A stretch of 64,000 bases of DNA from Lichina pygmaea (Eukaryota; Ascomycota; Lichinomycetes; Lichinales; Lichinaceae), in the NCBI GenBank assembly GCA_963422465.1, contig OY730174.1, positions 3,126,914 through 3,190,913 of the forward strand. The letters run 5' to 3'. A program made the position numbers and the translations under genes. The notes below the pieces were generated by a model, which was not told where the DNA came from, made no database searches, and was given only the letters and a program-made list of their open reading frames with translations. Position 1 is the stretch's first letter. Every line of letters starts with the position of its first letter. Of this stretch, positions 33,583 through 45,992 are shown in pieces.

Positions 33583-35367
33583 GACTAGGACTGCTTGGAC
33601 TGACGGCGGGCGAGAGGCTCAACCCATCGAGCTCTATGGGGGCCGGACGGACACAAGTTCCCGAGGATGTGCGGACCGTCGTGGGTCACCTATCCTCCAG
33701 GAGAGGCCAGACGATCTCCTCCGCCGGCGACGATCGAACAGACGCCCTCCTTGCTTTGACACCCGCCCAACACCCAGATACCCAGATATCCACCGTCGTA
33801 TTGTCGACGCGTGAGAGCGGATGACGCCAGCCCAGAGAATCGAAATGGAAGGTGCACGTCAGCGGACGAGATCGATGTTGACGTTGATGTTTTGGCTGGG
33901 TCTGTTGTCGTGCGTTGGGACTCGAATGTTCCGTGGAAGGCGATTTTTAAGCAGGAGATGCGTGTGCTGTTGTCGCTTGGCTTTGTTGATACCCTTGTTG
34001 AGAAGGAGGTATCGACCAGCCGTCGTTCGGGCCCAAAGGTCGGGGAGATATCGGCGATACCTTGTGCCTGGTGCTTTGTACTCGACGATCAAGGGTCCTC
34101 CACTTGCGCCGGGAAGTTCGAATACTCGCGAGTGCAGTCGGGGATTGGATGACGGATTTTGCGTCTGACGTGCCTGTTGGTAAACATCAAGGGGCACGCG
34201 TTTTCGGTGTTCCGGAAAAAGGAAAGACCGGAAGGCGGAGGTCAACAAAGCCACACCCAATCACATGCGGCTCTGCGTAGAAGTACCGCGATGTAGTCCG
34301 GGCCTTTCTTTGCCGAGAAGGCTACTCGGAGAGACCTTGATCGTGACACGCCTTGTACTCGTACGTATTATCGGTAATCGATTGTCAGCACCACACTTCC
34401 GACGGGACGTCGAAGGATAAGTAGCTGTAGAGATAAGGCAAGCCAGCATTCCTGACCATCGAGCGAGAAGGATTCTCGCAGACAAAGAAGGGCAGGATTC
34501 TGACACAGTAGTGCCTTCATATCTGGCACGATCCCGTGACCAAGCTGTACCGGTACCGTACCCTCGTACCCCAGACCGCAAAGAGGTCATCAACATTCCT
34601 GAGGCCGAGTAGTTGCTGGTTAGGACGTTGGCGAGGTGTTCGACATCCACGGGCAGAGGCTCCCTTTCGCAGGCGTCCGATTCATGGCCACAATCTCTGG
34701 AGTACGTAAATTTTGGATGGCGTACGAGGAGAAACCTCGGGATGGCGGTACCCTACGCTGTGGATCGTCGTGTGTCCGACGGCGAGACGGAGAAGTCGGT
34801 CGCCTGTCCACCAACGATAGAAGTGATGAACGGGGACAACGACACGGGAGATTGGCGAAGGGATACTTCTTGTTGTGGTAGAAGCCTGGAGGTAACTCCC
34901 GGTATCGCCAGAATGAAGATGAGAAGCTCGGGCGGTGACGTGGGAGACGTCGGTCAAACATGACCGTTAACGACGGCGGCAAGAAGAGAAGGCAAGAAGA
35001 TAGACCGGCCAGGCTGCACGGACTGTTTCGCCACGATAGAATCCTCGAACTAGCCTTAGCGGTCACCTGTTGGTGGTGGAAGTAGTCGGTTGACGAGCTG
35101 GCTGGAAGTGAGCCCTCGCAACGTGACGGTGAGACGGTCTCGCGGCAGATCTGACGGGGCATCACCTGGACATCTTGAAGAAGTGTTACTACTTACTACT
35201 GTATATATAGCTGACTGGAGCCCACGAAGCTGCGGCGGAAGTACGAAGTGCTAACAGTGTGTAGCAACGGCGATGCTTTAGCTGAATCATGGCCAGTGAA
35301 ATGAACACGATCATGACATGGAAAAGTCCCCTTGCCTTCAGCAAGACTAGGTCATGTTCGGAGTTTA
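33583..35367. other. Gene-poor region upstream of wee1
   Basis: The first several hundred bases should hold the wee1 promoter. A minus-strand frame at 34260-33859 includes GGPLIVEYKAP, a phrase reminiscent of some fungal repeated protein families, but the surrounding text is not convincing and I leave it uncalled. Nothing else was recognised. Confidence 0.4.
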
Positions 35368-35771
35368 TCAGTAGCTCCCCATCTCCACTCCTCGGCGCCG
35401 TCTATTTCTGATTCTGGCCGCTTCTGATTGCACCCCACCGAGAAAAACGACGGCTAGTGTATGTGGATTAGACTTCTCAAGAACCCCTCTGGCTGTTATC
35501 GAGTATTCTTGTGCCCTCAGGTTCTTGGGAACAGCTAGCGATGTCGACGTAGTTGCCCTTCGCCGGATTTTGCAAATGGCCCCGATACCACCGACAGCGA
35601 CCATCCTGACTCTGGCCCGGGAAAACACCACCTTGAGTTGATCCTGGTCATAACAAATTCAAGCTTGTGCGTGGCAAGCAGTTCGAGGATGACGATCCTG
35701 GCCTCTTCGCCCTGAAAGCTGTCGACGGTGTAAGCTTTGAGTGTGGAGATATCCCGTTGTGGCTTCTCCAA
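35368..35771 (-). pseudogene. Second UPF1-like helicase relic
   Basis: The minus strand keeps motif V (AYTVDSFQGEEARIVILELL, about 35732-35673) and, in another frame, motif VI (VVFSRARVRMVAVGG) and the tail VPKNLRAQEYSITARGVLEK. These align with the relic at 5488-5928. The two parts are out of frame with each other and nothing upstream restores a helicase core, so it is a fragment. Its motif V (SFQGEE) is closer to the functional consensus than that of the first copy (SFQSDE). Confidence 0.7.
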
Positions 35772-37641
35772 ACGCAGGCTGCGAGTTGTAGTCTAGTAGA
35801 CCTTATGCTAGCCTACGTAGAGAGTCACGATAGTAATCTGACCGGTAGGCACGCAATGGATGACGCTAGTGGAGATACTCTCCGGTCCCAGCTCAGTGTT
35901 GAAGCTGATGGGGCCTTGTACCTCATCCGTGTCCATGCTTCACGGGATCCTAGGCGCCAATTTAGCAGAAAACAGCAGCTGAACATCGACGACACAGGAC
36001 TTGATGAGTTCTACTTGTGTAGACTTGGTCTTGGTGTCACAGGAAGTGGAGCCTTTTCTCCGCATTGTCTGCGCAGGATTACAGTCGAAGAATAACAGTA
36101 GAGGTGAACCTCGCACGATCTTAGATGTTAATCAGCGCAAGTAAGCAGCCAAATGTTAGCAGCATAGGACCTGGCGAGACCAACTTCTGTACTGACAGTA
36201 GTAGTATATCAACTGAAGTCTTTTCTTACTGTCTGTACATACGTACGAGAGTACAGTAGGAAGTTGAGACGAAAGGTGACTTCGACAAAGACCGTACGGA
36301 CCATCTCGAATTCCAGGACAACAGGCCTGGACCAAAAGACTGGGGGCCCTTAAAAGCCGGGGGTCCTGCAAGCTCCGGAAATAGTGGCATGAGACCACCT
36401 GCAGAGAATTTTCTCAGTCCCGGAGACAGTTCTAGATCTGACTGTTGTTTGGCAGTTCTAGGCCATAGCAGGGGAGCAACTGGGCATAGTAGTTGCGCTT
36501 ATTTGTAGATAGGAAAAGCCAGTAGTGCAGACCTTCAACCTACTCTTCCTGCTCTCTGATAATTAGACAGCAAGTTGAGGGTGAGAGAAGAAACAAAGAT
36601 GGAAAAAAAGAAAGAGAACAAATTCTAGAAATGTCCCAGTACAGTACGTCAGCGGTCCACGTGACATCTTCATCGATAGTGATTACATAAGTGAATTCAA
36701 TCTGGACAGTGCGGGAGTAGCTTACCTAAGGTCCAAGGTCAGCCCACAAAAATAAAGGTCATCCTGTACGGAAGTACGGAAGTATGTACGTAAGTACTAA
36801 GTGGAGGTGGTGTGTCTGACAAAGTTGAGGGTGTGCATCTAAAAAGAGTCGGTGTGCGTGTAACAACAACCTACTCCGTATAATGGAGGCATCTACGTAA
36901 CGTACGTGCTCATACGTACCCTTACGTACGTACCTACATACGTAGATTTTCCAGAGTGGGTTGGTGGCTCAGTATTTTGACATGGTCGCTGACTCCTCAT
37001 CTTACTACAAGTAGTATGTATCTCTGTAACGTCATATCCGTCCCCCACCTCGTACACGTTCACGTGACCGAGCTTGCTGAGTCATTCGATACCGGTAGAG
37101 CAGGCTGCCACGTGGCTGCTGCCTGACTGTGGCTGAGGTGGCTATGCTTACCTCAGCGAAATCCTGCCTGATGGGGTATGAGAGAATTATGACCATGGAG
37201 GGTCCGTGTGCGACTGAATCGTCATCGCTATCGCATGGCAGAAAGTTCCTACCGTACGTAGTACGTATGTACCTGCTCACGACTCGCCATTGTACAGTAC
37301 CTGCGCTTCTTCTGTACTTTACGTTCGTTTCACTGTTCTCTGTACCACCCTTGAACCTGCTGGCATCTCTCCTCGTGCGCCAAAGTTGGTGGTTCCTAGT
37401 CCGCGACAACTGACAACGACATCGAAAACGACAACGGCAGTTACAACGGCAGCTACCGCGACGACGACATTGACAGCGGCAAAGGAGACAACAGCAGCAG
37501 CAGCAGTATTCGGAGGGAGCCGACTGCATGTAACTACCGCCCTTGGGTCTCTGCCGGCTGCCTTGCTTTCCAGGACCGGTCATGATATTCGAACGTCAAG
37601 CGTGACCGGTCCCTCCTTCTCTCCGAGCAGGTCGACCGACC
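35772..37641. other. Gene-poor region and vac7 promoter
   Basis: No gene was recognised. It has TACTCCGTA at 36872 and a dense run of TACGTACG words at 36890-36960. From about 37400 CA/GC trinucleotide-like repeats (ACGACA, GCAGCAGCAGCAG) precede the vac7 start. A CCGAGCAG acceptor-like site just before 37642 allows a 5' UTR intron. Confidence 0.45.
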
Positions 37642-40257
37642 ATGGAACCTGCGAGGGCGGAGGAATCTGAGCCACCGCGACGACGAAGGCCCGCTGCGAC
37701 GGACGTGCCTGCTGCCGACAACCCCGCCGCTCGAGCGAGATCGAGGAGACGCGGTCAAGTTTCGCAGCCGGACTCGCCGGCATCGTCCAGGTCGGCCGCA
37801 AAGGCGGTCGAGGGTGCGTTGGGCATCACGAGCCCGGCGTCGTTGCGGCCCGCTACTATGAGGGGATCGCTACCAGCGGAATCCGACTCGCGAGACGTCC
37901 GCCAAGGCGTCAGTGGGGCCAAACCTTCATATCGAGCGAGGGGCGCACGGATCCTATCACCGCCGCGCAGTGCCAGCTCCGTCCAGGCGGCCTTGCTGTC
38001 GAACCCGCCGCCCTCGAGCCCCGATCCGGTCGTCCATCGTTCCGCTGCGGGCTCCACCTCATCGGCGAGCGCCCATCCAGGCACTCGAGATGTGCCAGCG
38101 GCCTCCGAGCCGGACGGTCAAGTGGCTCATCCCGGAATGCGAACGCCCGTGCGGGGCAGCGTCTCGACGTCGGGGTTGGAGACGGTCGAGGAGGGCAGTC
38201 TCCCTTCAACACCGGCTGCGGATCTGGCGTTGCAGTCTCGAAGTATGGATCACCATCCTCTCGTCGGCGATGCCGGCAACTCCAGAGACGGGCAAGCGAA
38301 ACCGGATGGCGAACGAACCGACGGGCCGGCGCCCAAGCCGCACCCTGACGATCGGAAACCCAGCGCGCCGTCGGGCCAAGGGAAACTGGGGCCGGCTGCG
38401 AACATGTCGGCGCACGTCACCCGATCGAACGCTCTTCCGTCGTCGTCGTCGTCGTCGTCGTCGGCGCCGCCGCCGCCTCACCCGGTGTTGAAACCCCAGT
38501 CCAAAACCGGCCCTGAAGGCGCCATCCAGAGCATGACAGTCGAGACCGAGACCGTGAGCTCCGTGCCCCAGGTAGCGGTCGGTGGCGGCGCCGGCGAACG
38601 CGGCGCGCTCGGCCGCGGTGACGGTGGGGGCAGCCTTCGCATGAGACCGAGCCTCGAGACGGTGCGACCGCGCCGGGACAGGAAGAAGACGACCCGAAAG
38701 ACGCCGTCGCTGGCCACCGGCGCCGGCACGACCAAGGCCGACATCTTCGAGGCCAAGGTCGCGAGCGCCGTCGACGAGGCCAACTCGACCGACTCGGACG
38801 AGACCTTCGTGTACGAGTCGAACCCGCCCGAACCGCACCCGGCTCGGCCCGTGCGTCATCACTCGCGGACGCCGAGCACGACCTCGGTCCAGAGCCAGAT
38901 GGAGCAGCGCGCCGCCCTGCTCGCGAACCCCAGCACCTTGGCGGGCAAACGCAGCATGAAGTTCGCGAGCAATTCCTACGTGGGTCCGCTCTCCGATCAG
39001 GAATCTGGCTTCGATGTTCCGGCCTTTGGGAGGGGCAGCGGGCGCGGAAGCGGCCACGGCCACGGCCACGGCCACGGCCACGGAGCCGGTCAAACGTCGG
39101 CCCACCACCTTCATCACCACATCGGCCACTGGGGACGCGCTGGCCGCGGCACGCAGGGAGTGACCGTCGACGCCGAGCCGCTCTTCGTCCAGGGCATCCG
39201 CTCGGCCCGCACGGCCGGGAATTCGCGTCAGTCGTCCCGCGCCACGAGCCCACGCGACCGGAATCCACCACCGCTACTACCACCTCCTCCTGCTCCTCAC
39301 TTGGGCCTGGTTCACGCCAAGAACGGCGGCCGCGTCTCGACGTACGACATCGACGTCGAGAGCGTCGACGACGAGAGGACGCCGCTGGTGAGCACGACCC
39401 GAGGCGGTCGACGACGTTCTGCGGCCGACGCCACCTCCCGAGCCCGGCATCGCCCGCCGAGGTCCGCCCCCTGGCTCGCCCGACTGGCCGGTTGCCTCGC
39501 CTTGACGACCATCATCCTGCTCATCATCGTTGGCGCCGTTGGCTTCTTCGCGGCGACCGCCAAGCCGCTCGTCGGCCTGCGATTGCTCGACATCTCCAAC
39601 GTCATCGCCACGAAGGAGGAGCTCATGCTCGACCTGTCCCTCGAGGCCGTGAACCCCAACATCGTATCGGTATCCATCGAGTACATGGATGTGAACGTCT
39701 TCGCCAAGAGCAAGCAGTCAAAGCCCGAAGAGGCGGCCGAGGGCCAGAACGCGACCGTGCCTTCGCGCCTGCAAAGGCCGTCGAGGCCACGGACATCTGA
39801 AAATGTCGACGAAGGCACGGATCCCGTACAGGTCGAAGACCCGGACCCGGACTCGCACGCGATGCTGCTCGGCCAAATCTTCCACTTCGACTCGGTGCCG
39901 ACGTTCGAAGGTTCCCCTCTGGCTCACCGCCCTTCGGTCTCGACCGGCGAGGCACGACTATGGAAGCCGGGAAACGACACCGAAGACGGCGGCACAGCGC
40001 GTTGGGAGCGCATCCTGCAGCATCCTTTCGAGCTCATAGTGCGCGGTGTCCTGAAGTACCAGCTTCCGCTGTCCGGTCTCGTCCGCACGGCGCCTATCGG
40101 TGGCACCGTGCTCGTCCACCCGGAGCTAGGCGTGGACTCCCGAGGGACCATGGCTCTTGAGCATCCGCACGAGACACCCGACGACACCGACGGCTCTACC
40201 GGACGCAACAAGACCTACAAGCCGGTCACGTTGATCCCATTTCCTTCTCCACGATGA
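37642..40257 (+). CDS. vac7: Vac7-type vacuolar segregation protein
   Basis: A single-exon frame of 871 aa. Vac7 is a vacuole-membrane activator of the Fab1/PIKfyve PI3P 5-kinase, controlling PI(3,5)P2 and vacuole size. The long N-terminus is disordered and holds poly-Ser (about 266-274) and a His-Gly run encoded by GGCCAC repeats (about 467-481). A family signature DETFVYESNPPEP lies at about 386-398. One transmembrane helix (LTTIILLIIVGAVGFFAATA, about 617-640) follows a basic stretch, so the N-terminus faces the cytosol. After it comes an LEA2-like lumenal domain (LRLLDISNVIATKEELMLDL, NIVSVSIEYMDVNVFAKS) and later LKYQLPLSGLVRTAPIGGTV. Length and order fit Pezizomycotina Vac7. The ATG context (ACCATGG) is good. 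Confidence 0.9.
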   Translation: MEPARAEESEPPRRRRPAATDVPAADNPAARARSRRRGQVSQPDSPASSRSAAKAVEGALGITSPASLRPATMRGSLPAESDSRDVRQGVSGAKPSYRARGARILSPPRSASSVQAALLSNPPPSSPDPVVHRSAAGSTSSASAHPGTRDVPAASEPDGQVAHPGMRTPVRGSVSTSGLETVEEGSLPSTPAADLALQSRSMDHHPLVGDAGNSRDGQAKPDGERTDGPAPKPHPDDRKPSAPSGQGKLGPAANMSAHVTRSNALPSSSSSSSSAPPPPHPVLKPQSKTGPEGAIQSMTVETETVSSVPQVAVGGGAGERGALGRGDGGGSLRMRPSLETVRPRRDRKKTTRKTPSLATGAGTTKADIFEAKVASAVDEANSTDSDETFVYESNPPEPHPARPVRHHSRTPSTTSVQSQMEQRAALLANPSTLAGKRSMKFASNSYVGPLSDQESGFDVPAFGRGSGRGSGHGHGHGHGHGAGQTSAHHLHHHIGHWGRAGRGTQGVTVDAEPLFVQGIRSARTAGNSRQSSRATSPRDRNPPPLLPPPPAPHLGLVHAKNGGRVSTYDIDVESVDDERTPLVSTTRGGRRRSAADATSRARHRPPRSAPWLARLAGCLALTTIILLIIVGAVGFFAATAKPLVGLRLLDISNVIATKEELMLDLSLEAVNPNIVSVSIEYMDVNVFAKSKQSKPEEAAEGQNATVPSRLQRPSRPRTSENVDEGTDPVQVEDPDPDSHAMLLGQIFHFDSVPTFEGSPLAHRPSVSTGEARLWKPGNDTEDGGTARWERILQHPFELIVRGVLKYQLPLSGLVRTAPIGGTVLVHPELGVDSRGTMALEHPHETPDDTDGSTGRNKTYKPVTLIPFPSPR

Positions 40258-43200
40258 GCAGACGATCACAAGTATGCTGCAGCAACCGTGGCCTTTTTTA
40301 GATTTCCCCATCTCACGACCATCACGAAGGCCCTCTGTTCCTCTTCTCATTTCCCCTCCTCCCCCTTCCATCTTTCTTTTTTTGTCTGGTGATCAAGACT
40401 TCCTGTCTTGCCATCCTTTGCTACTCGAACGACCGGTGATGATATCCCCAGATCAACCCCACCTGTGCAGGAGTTGTCGCATCTACTTTAGAATTGGAAA
40501 CACGGGGGCGGAAACGGTGCAGGGGAAATCTTGAACAAGGGGGGGGAGGGGGTGGAAAACGGCCTGATTCCTGATCGACCCCTGGCATCTAATCGCTCTC
40601 AGGCTGGGAGAGTGTGGCGACGGCATTAGCATCAGCGGGAATCTGGCGCAGCGATTTGTTTCCAGCTAGTCTTGGCACGGGCTCCTTTTCTGTTCTGTGC
40701 TGTTCTGTTCTGTTTTCTGTGGCTTGCCTGAGAGACAGACTGACGGACTGTCATTACTCTACACACCCACGCCCACACTCCTCCCTCGCTTTCTGCTCCT
40801 AGCGCCTTATACGGCTCTCCTGTCGTTACGGCTACTCAGATCCTCGGCTGCTTCTGTGTTGATTTGTTGATATCCCAATGAGTGGTTCAACCAGCACCCT
40901 CCTATACAGCTGATATGTGGAACATTTCAGTCGCCAACAGCTTGGCTATGTACTTTAGCTACGCTCCTCCTCCATATGCCAATGGATTTGAAGCCTCTTA
41001 CGTTTATGTCGAGCAGAAGAGTGACTGGTTCAGCCTTCCCCTGAAGAAACTACCGTGACTACGTTACGAGGGTACAAGGTCTCTCGATCAGGGAGAGAGA
41101 CTGGTAGGAAAGGAAATCACGGGGCTTGACTCACTGCTGATCAGTCAACCAGTCGTGCCAGTGAAGTGAATCGCATGAATCGCATGAATCGCATGAACCC
41201 ATTTCCCACGTGTCTACTCCGTACATAAGTACATCTCCCTTGAATCCATACTCCTAGTGAAGACATGTCTCTCATGACTTTATACCCCTGATACAGTCGT
41301 GTTTCCCACGAGTCATTGTCCCCCAAGTACCTCCGTACATACGTACACTTCAATGAGTGCGAAGTGCTATTCCTTGCAACACTGCGGCAATAAACATACG
41401 AGTAGTACTTGTCTCAGTGTATGCAAGCACTGTAGGCTGCTTGAGACATCAACACTGGCTGTCCTAATCAAACACTGGAAGTTCAATCACACTCTTCAAC
41501 ACATATGTTGTTCTGTACTGTCAACGGGTGTTCAGCTATCTTATCGCATACAATGGGCACAAGCTACTGAGCTGCCTGAAGTCACTCTACACGTACACAT
41601 CTATGTTGAGACATGACAAGGAGCCAGCTTGTCTTGAGCTAGCATCTTTCGCTACAGTACAGTGAGAGCTAGGACCAGAGTTAGAGGGCTCTAGGACATG
41701 TCAGCAGTGCAGAAGAGTGCGGAAGTAGAGTGACTGCTATTTCAAGGCTTGGGCTCCAAGTTCTTGATGCGATTCGAAACAGCTCCACCACTCAACAGCT
41801 TGTGACTGTACGGAGTACGTATGTACCACTGGTGGCACCACTCGTGGCAACATATGGCTACACTTTGCTGACTCATTGATGAGTCATACCGGTATGTCAT
41901 GCTCGTACTCGTACAGTACGTATGTACATACCGTACCGTACGTACCGTAGGTTACGTACGCACTCTTTGAGACTGCGATGTCCGACGAACCTCCGACCGG
42001 TGTGCTTACCACAGCTGTCCGTATGATAATTGAGCCTTGAAGGGGTCTGCACGACCTGTAAGCTGCCTGCAATGCTCAATGATCTGGCCTTCTCGACGCG
42101 CAGAAGCTTGTGCAAAATCTTAGTACTGTATTCCGTACGGTACCGATCGGTACGGTACGGTACGAGGCGTGGCTTCCAACATGCACAGCTGGCATAAGTT
42201 CGAGCCCAATCTGGGGAAGGGGGAGCCAACTCCAGGGACATCGAAACCGAAGGGCAGCATCTTCCACCAATGGCGCTTTATGCTGGAAACACCAGAGCCC
42301 AACGCCCAGTCGTTCAATTGCCATGGCTGAGAGGGATGGAACTCAGGCTGATCCGGCCACGGACCGGACGAACGGAAACGACGGCGGTGAGGCACAGGAG
42401 CACCATCTGATGAGAGAGACGCCGATGGCTTCCTGCTTGTCCCAACACTGCCTAGCTATACCCTTCCGTTTGGAGGCTATAGCTGGTTCCTTGTGGACCT
42501 TCTTAGGATTGGAGCCGGGCTGGTCCAGCTTGATGGTATATTGAATCGACCTGATATGGTCGAGATACCTTGCAGGGAAAGTCGAACATACGTTCCTGCT
42601 GGAAACACCTTGAACTATATACACATGCTCCTTGGTCCCAACTATCTATCGTGATAGATTCTCTACTTCCTTCTCTACCTTTCCCGTTGCCCATTGCTCC
42701 CATGTGTCTTCGCTAGCATTCGACTGTTCCACTATCTAGCCCTATCCCTCTGTCAGTAGCCACGGTCCACCCATCCACCGGATAGTGAGACCTGGACACT
42801 TTAATGATCCGAAAGCTGTCTTGCTAGTGCAATTCTTTCCCCATGAAAGCAACCTGGACAGACCAATACATACACCACAGCTTGCAGTGTGGTGTGACTT
42901 TGGCCACGCGCCACGTGACATAATTGCAAGGCTTGAGCAGTCTACTTCAAGTCCAAAGCTATAAGGATCACAGACATCTGAACTGTCCAGACCTTGCATA
43001 GGTTGCTACTTCAAGTAAAGAGTAGCAATCAGAATTGTTTCTGATATTTTCTCTTCTCAACCGCCTCGAAAGATTCTTATTGCGTTCAAACAGCTAGAGA
43101 AATCAGTCTCGGGTGTGCGGAAATAGTGTTATGTACCCCGAGGGCAAGACATCACACGTGTTCGCTCCTTCTACAATACAATTATTGTTGGAAATTTGTG

Positions 43201-43279
43201 GGCCTGTCTCCCTTCCCATCTGCATCGTGCCATCGGTCTCCTCACACTGTTGATCTGTTTTGCATATCTTCACACGACA
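40258..43279. other. 3 kb intergenic region, no gene seen
   Basis: AT-balanced DNA without coding bias. It contains a 9-bp tandem repeat (TGAATCGCA, three units, 41168-41197), TACTCCGTA at 41215, TACGGAGTA at 41809 and a GTAC-rich run at 41900-41960 and 42130-42165. The word CTGCTGGAAACACC recurs at about 42282 and 42594. The end near 43280 is the promoter of the ATPase gene. Confidence 0.5.
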
Positions 43280-45992
43280 ATGCCGGCGTACGACGACTTG
43301 GATCTCTGGATCTTCCGCGAGTATCTTACTTGGCAGGAAGTCGCGAGGGGCGGGGATGTCAAGTTAAGGAGCTTCAAGCAGTACTTGATTCAACGCTACC
43401 AAGCCTGCAACCCTGGTACAATCCCAGAAGGGAGAATCAGACAGACTGTCAACCGGTACTGTGCTCGCACAGCATGTCGTTCTGCGTTCATGAGATGTGA
43501 GGGCTGACCTTCCTTGTACACCAGTGAAGGATCCAGTCTTGCGTTGCTGTTGCGGGGTTGTCACCCATCGCAGGATCTTCGTGAACTACAGAGAGAGCAG
43601 TCGCAGAGGGATCTGGCCCCGTACGATCAAGCTCGGGACGATGAACCGCGCAGCTGCCGCTATCCCCTCCGATCCCGACTCCAAGAAGCTGGTAACTTGT
43701 CAGCACCTAAAGTAGATGCTGCCACAAACAGCCCCAGCCTTGTCAACTGGTATGGGGAGATGGCATTGCGGCCTGTTATGGGCTCGGCATCGGGTTCTGG
43801 AACTACATGGCCGAGTTTACCCCCGCAGCCGAGCTTACCGCCGTGGTCAAGCTTACCACCGTGGTCGAGCTTAACCCCGCGGCCGGGAGTTCCGCCCAGC
43901 AACAATGACGGCCATGACCTCATCGACAGACTTGATGAGCAACTCCGTGAGACGCAGGGCACCGATCAATTGTGAACAAGCCCTCACCCCGGAGTGGTTG
44001 AAGGATTTTGTGCCGGCAGCTAACAACGCGAAGGCAGCCTGATGCTCGACTGACACTAGACTCACCGACCGGTCCTCGGTATCTTAATCCCAAACTCCAA
44101 GGTACTTCTTGCGTGGCACATCGACTGCGTTCAGAGCTTACCCTCCGCAGAGATTCGAGATTTTGCCGAACGGCCAGCTGCCGGTCCCGGGAGCTCGGGC
44201 AACGAATCGAAAGTGGTGTACACGGAGGATGACCAGAAGCGTCTCTTTGCGTCCCCGGATGAGAGCCAGCAGATTGAGGCGGTAGCCTCGGAAGATGACA
44301 TCAAAAACGCCACTGTCTTCTCGGCAGACGCAGTGACCGTCGACGATCCCAGCTCTGTCCCGCAGCACGGCCTACTGGGGATGATATGCCCCGACTATCT
44401 GACGACTCCAGGCGTGCAGGTCGACAACCGGCTATTTCAGAACACGAACTTTCCGTTCTCGACCTTTGTTTGCGGCCTACAAGGCAGTGGAAAATCACAC
44501 ACGCTGTCATGTATGCTAGGTAGGTCAATTCTTGCTTGGCTGGTTGAGACACTCAGTGCTTATGCCTCTGCAGAGAACTGCCTCATCCAGAGCCCTATGC
44601 TCGGTAACCTTCAAAAACGCTTGTCGGCTCTGGTGGTGCATTACAGCGAGTACACTTCGAACCTCAGCTTCCGCCCCTGCGAAGCCGCCTTCCTGGCATA
44701 CCCGGGCCAAGAGTTTCCTGGTCACCCTAGCGCAGGCCCGGTGCGAGTTCTCGTCGCTGCATCCAACTACCGCAGCCTCAGAGCGGCATACGCACAGATC
44801 CCCGGGGTCATCGTCATGCCGTTCAAACTTCGGCCGCAGGATCTCAACGTCAGCTCCATCTTGGCGCTCATGGCCGTAGACCAGACCGCCAAACCACCGC
44901 TCTACATCAACCAGGTGACCATGATCCTGCGAGAGATGTCAGCGGCCTCTCCTGGAGGCTTTGACTATCTCCAGTTCAAGCGTCGACTTCTGTTGGCTAA
45001 ACTGCACAAGGACCAGCTGGGACCGCTACACCAGCGATTGCAATTGTTGGAATCGTTCCTGACTCTAGATCCCTCGGCGAACGAGAACATCTTCGAGAAT
45101 GGCGGGGTGACGGTCGTCGATCTGTCTTGTCCGTTCGTCGACGCGAACATGGCCTGTGTTCTGTTCAACATAGGCATCGGACTGTACCTAGGCTCAAGCA
45201 TCGATGGAGGCAAGGTCATCGCCGTCGATGAAGCTCACAAGGTCTGTCTATATTTGTTTTCGTCTTTTGCAACTGCTCGAGCCTATGCCCACCACTCGGG
45301 GGAGTGCTAACTAGCGAATCTAGTTTATGACCGACACGCCTGCCTCGAAAATTCTCACAGAGTCCCTCCTCTCCGTGATTCGCCAACACCGGCATTTCGG
45401 CGTTCGCGTCATCATCTCGACGCAGGAGCCTACAATCTCGCCGCGGCTCATGGACCTGTGCTCCATGACCGTTGTGCACCGCTTCACCAGCCCGGACTGG
45501 TTTAACGTGCTGCGCAAGCATATATCCATGGACGGGCCGTTGATCTCGTCGTCGTCAGGCGAGTCGGGTCTCATCGGCGGACAGCTACGCACGAACCCAC
45601 AGGGGCTGTTCAACCGCATCCTAGGTCTCCGCGTCGGAGAGGCGCTGTTGTTCGCGCCGTCGGGTGTCGTCTCGAGGCCGGGCTGTGATGGTTGCGACGC
45701 CGTCTTGGATTTCGTGGAAAGCGAGTCCAGGGCCTTGTACGGCCCCGAGAACGATGGATATGCGGCTGGCACGGGAACCAACCTCGGCGACCGCGCGGAG
45801 TACCATTCCCATCTTCCTGGTCTGACCGTTACTCGCACCCCCCTGCGCGCGGGGGGTGGTTCTGGTGACAACACCACCACCGTTGCCAGAAGAAGCAAAG
45901 GGAACATGCAGCGACTCGGATCCGAACTGCTGAAGATCAAGGTCAGAAAGAGAGTCACGTGGGACGGAGGTAAATCGGTCGTCTGTGTCTGA
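43280..45992 (+). CDS. HerA/FtsK-superfamily-like P-loop ATPase, unknown role
   Basis: Proposed exons are 43280-43455, 43525-43946, 44151-44519, 44574-45241 and 45324-45992 (767 aa). Introns 1, 3 and 4 (69, 54 and 82 bp) are well supported by donors, CTRAC-type branches and phase. Intron 2 (204 bp, GTGAGA to CCGCAG) is tentative; an extra exon beginning near 44060 is possible. ATPase features are Walker A GLQGSGKSHT, Walker B KVIAVDEAHKFM, and a segment with RVIISTQEPTISPRLMDL and VVHRFTSPDWFNVL. The last resembles the HerA/FtsK pattern, in which ATQ-P and a heterohexamer arginine region follow Walker B. Similar proteins occur in Sordariomycetes as conserved hypotheticals. The N-terminus (MPAYDDLDLWIFREYLTWQE) and a proline-rich repeat (SLPPWS) are not recognised. 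No NurA-like partner is seen nearby. Function is unknown. Confidence 0.75.

Noticed and set aside
33859-34260. Minus-strand frame with GGPLIVEYKAP
   Set aside because: One suggestive phrase only; adjacent sequence shows no conserved domain or codon bias.
38206-39129. 307-residue antisense open frame within vac7
   Set aside because: Composed of Arg/Gly runs from the complement of Ser/Pro/His-rich codons; vac7 explains the region.
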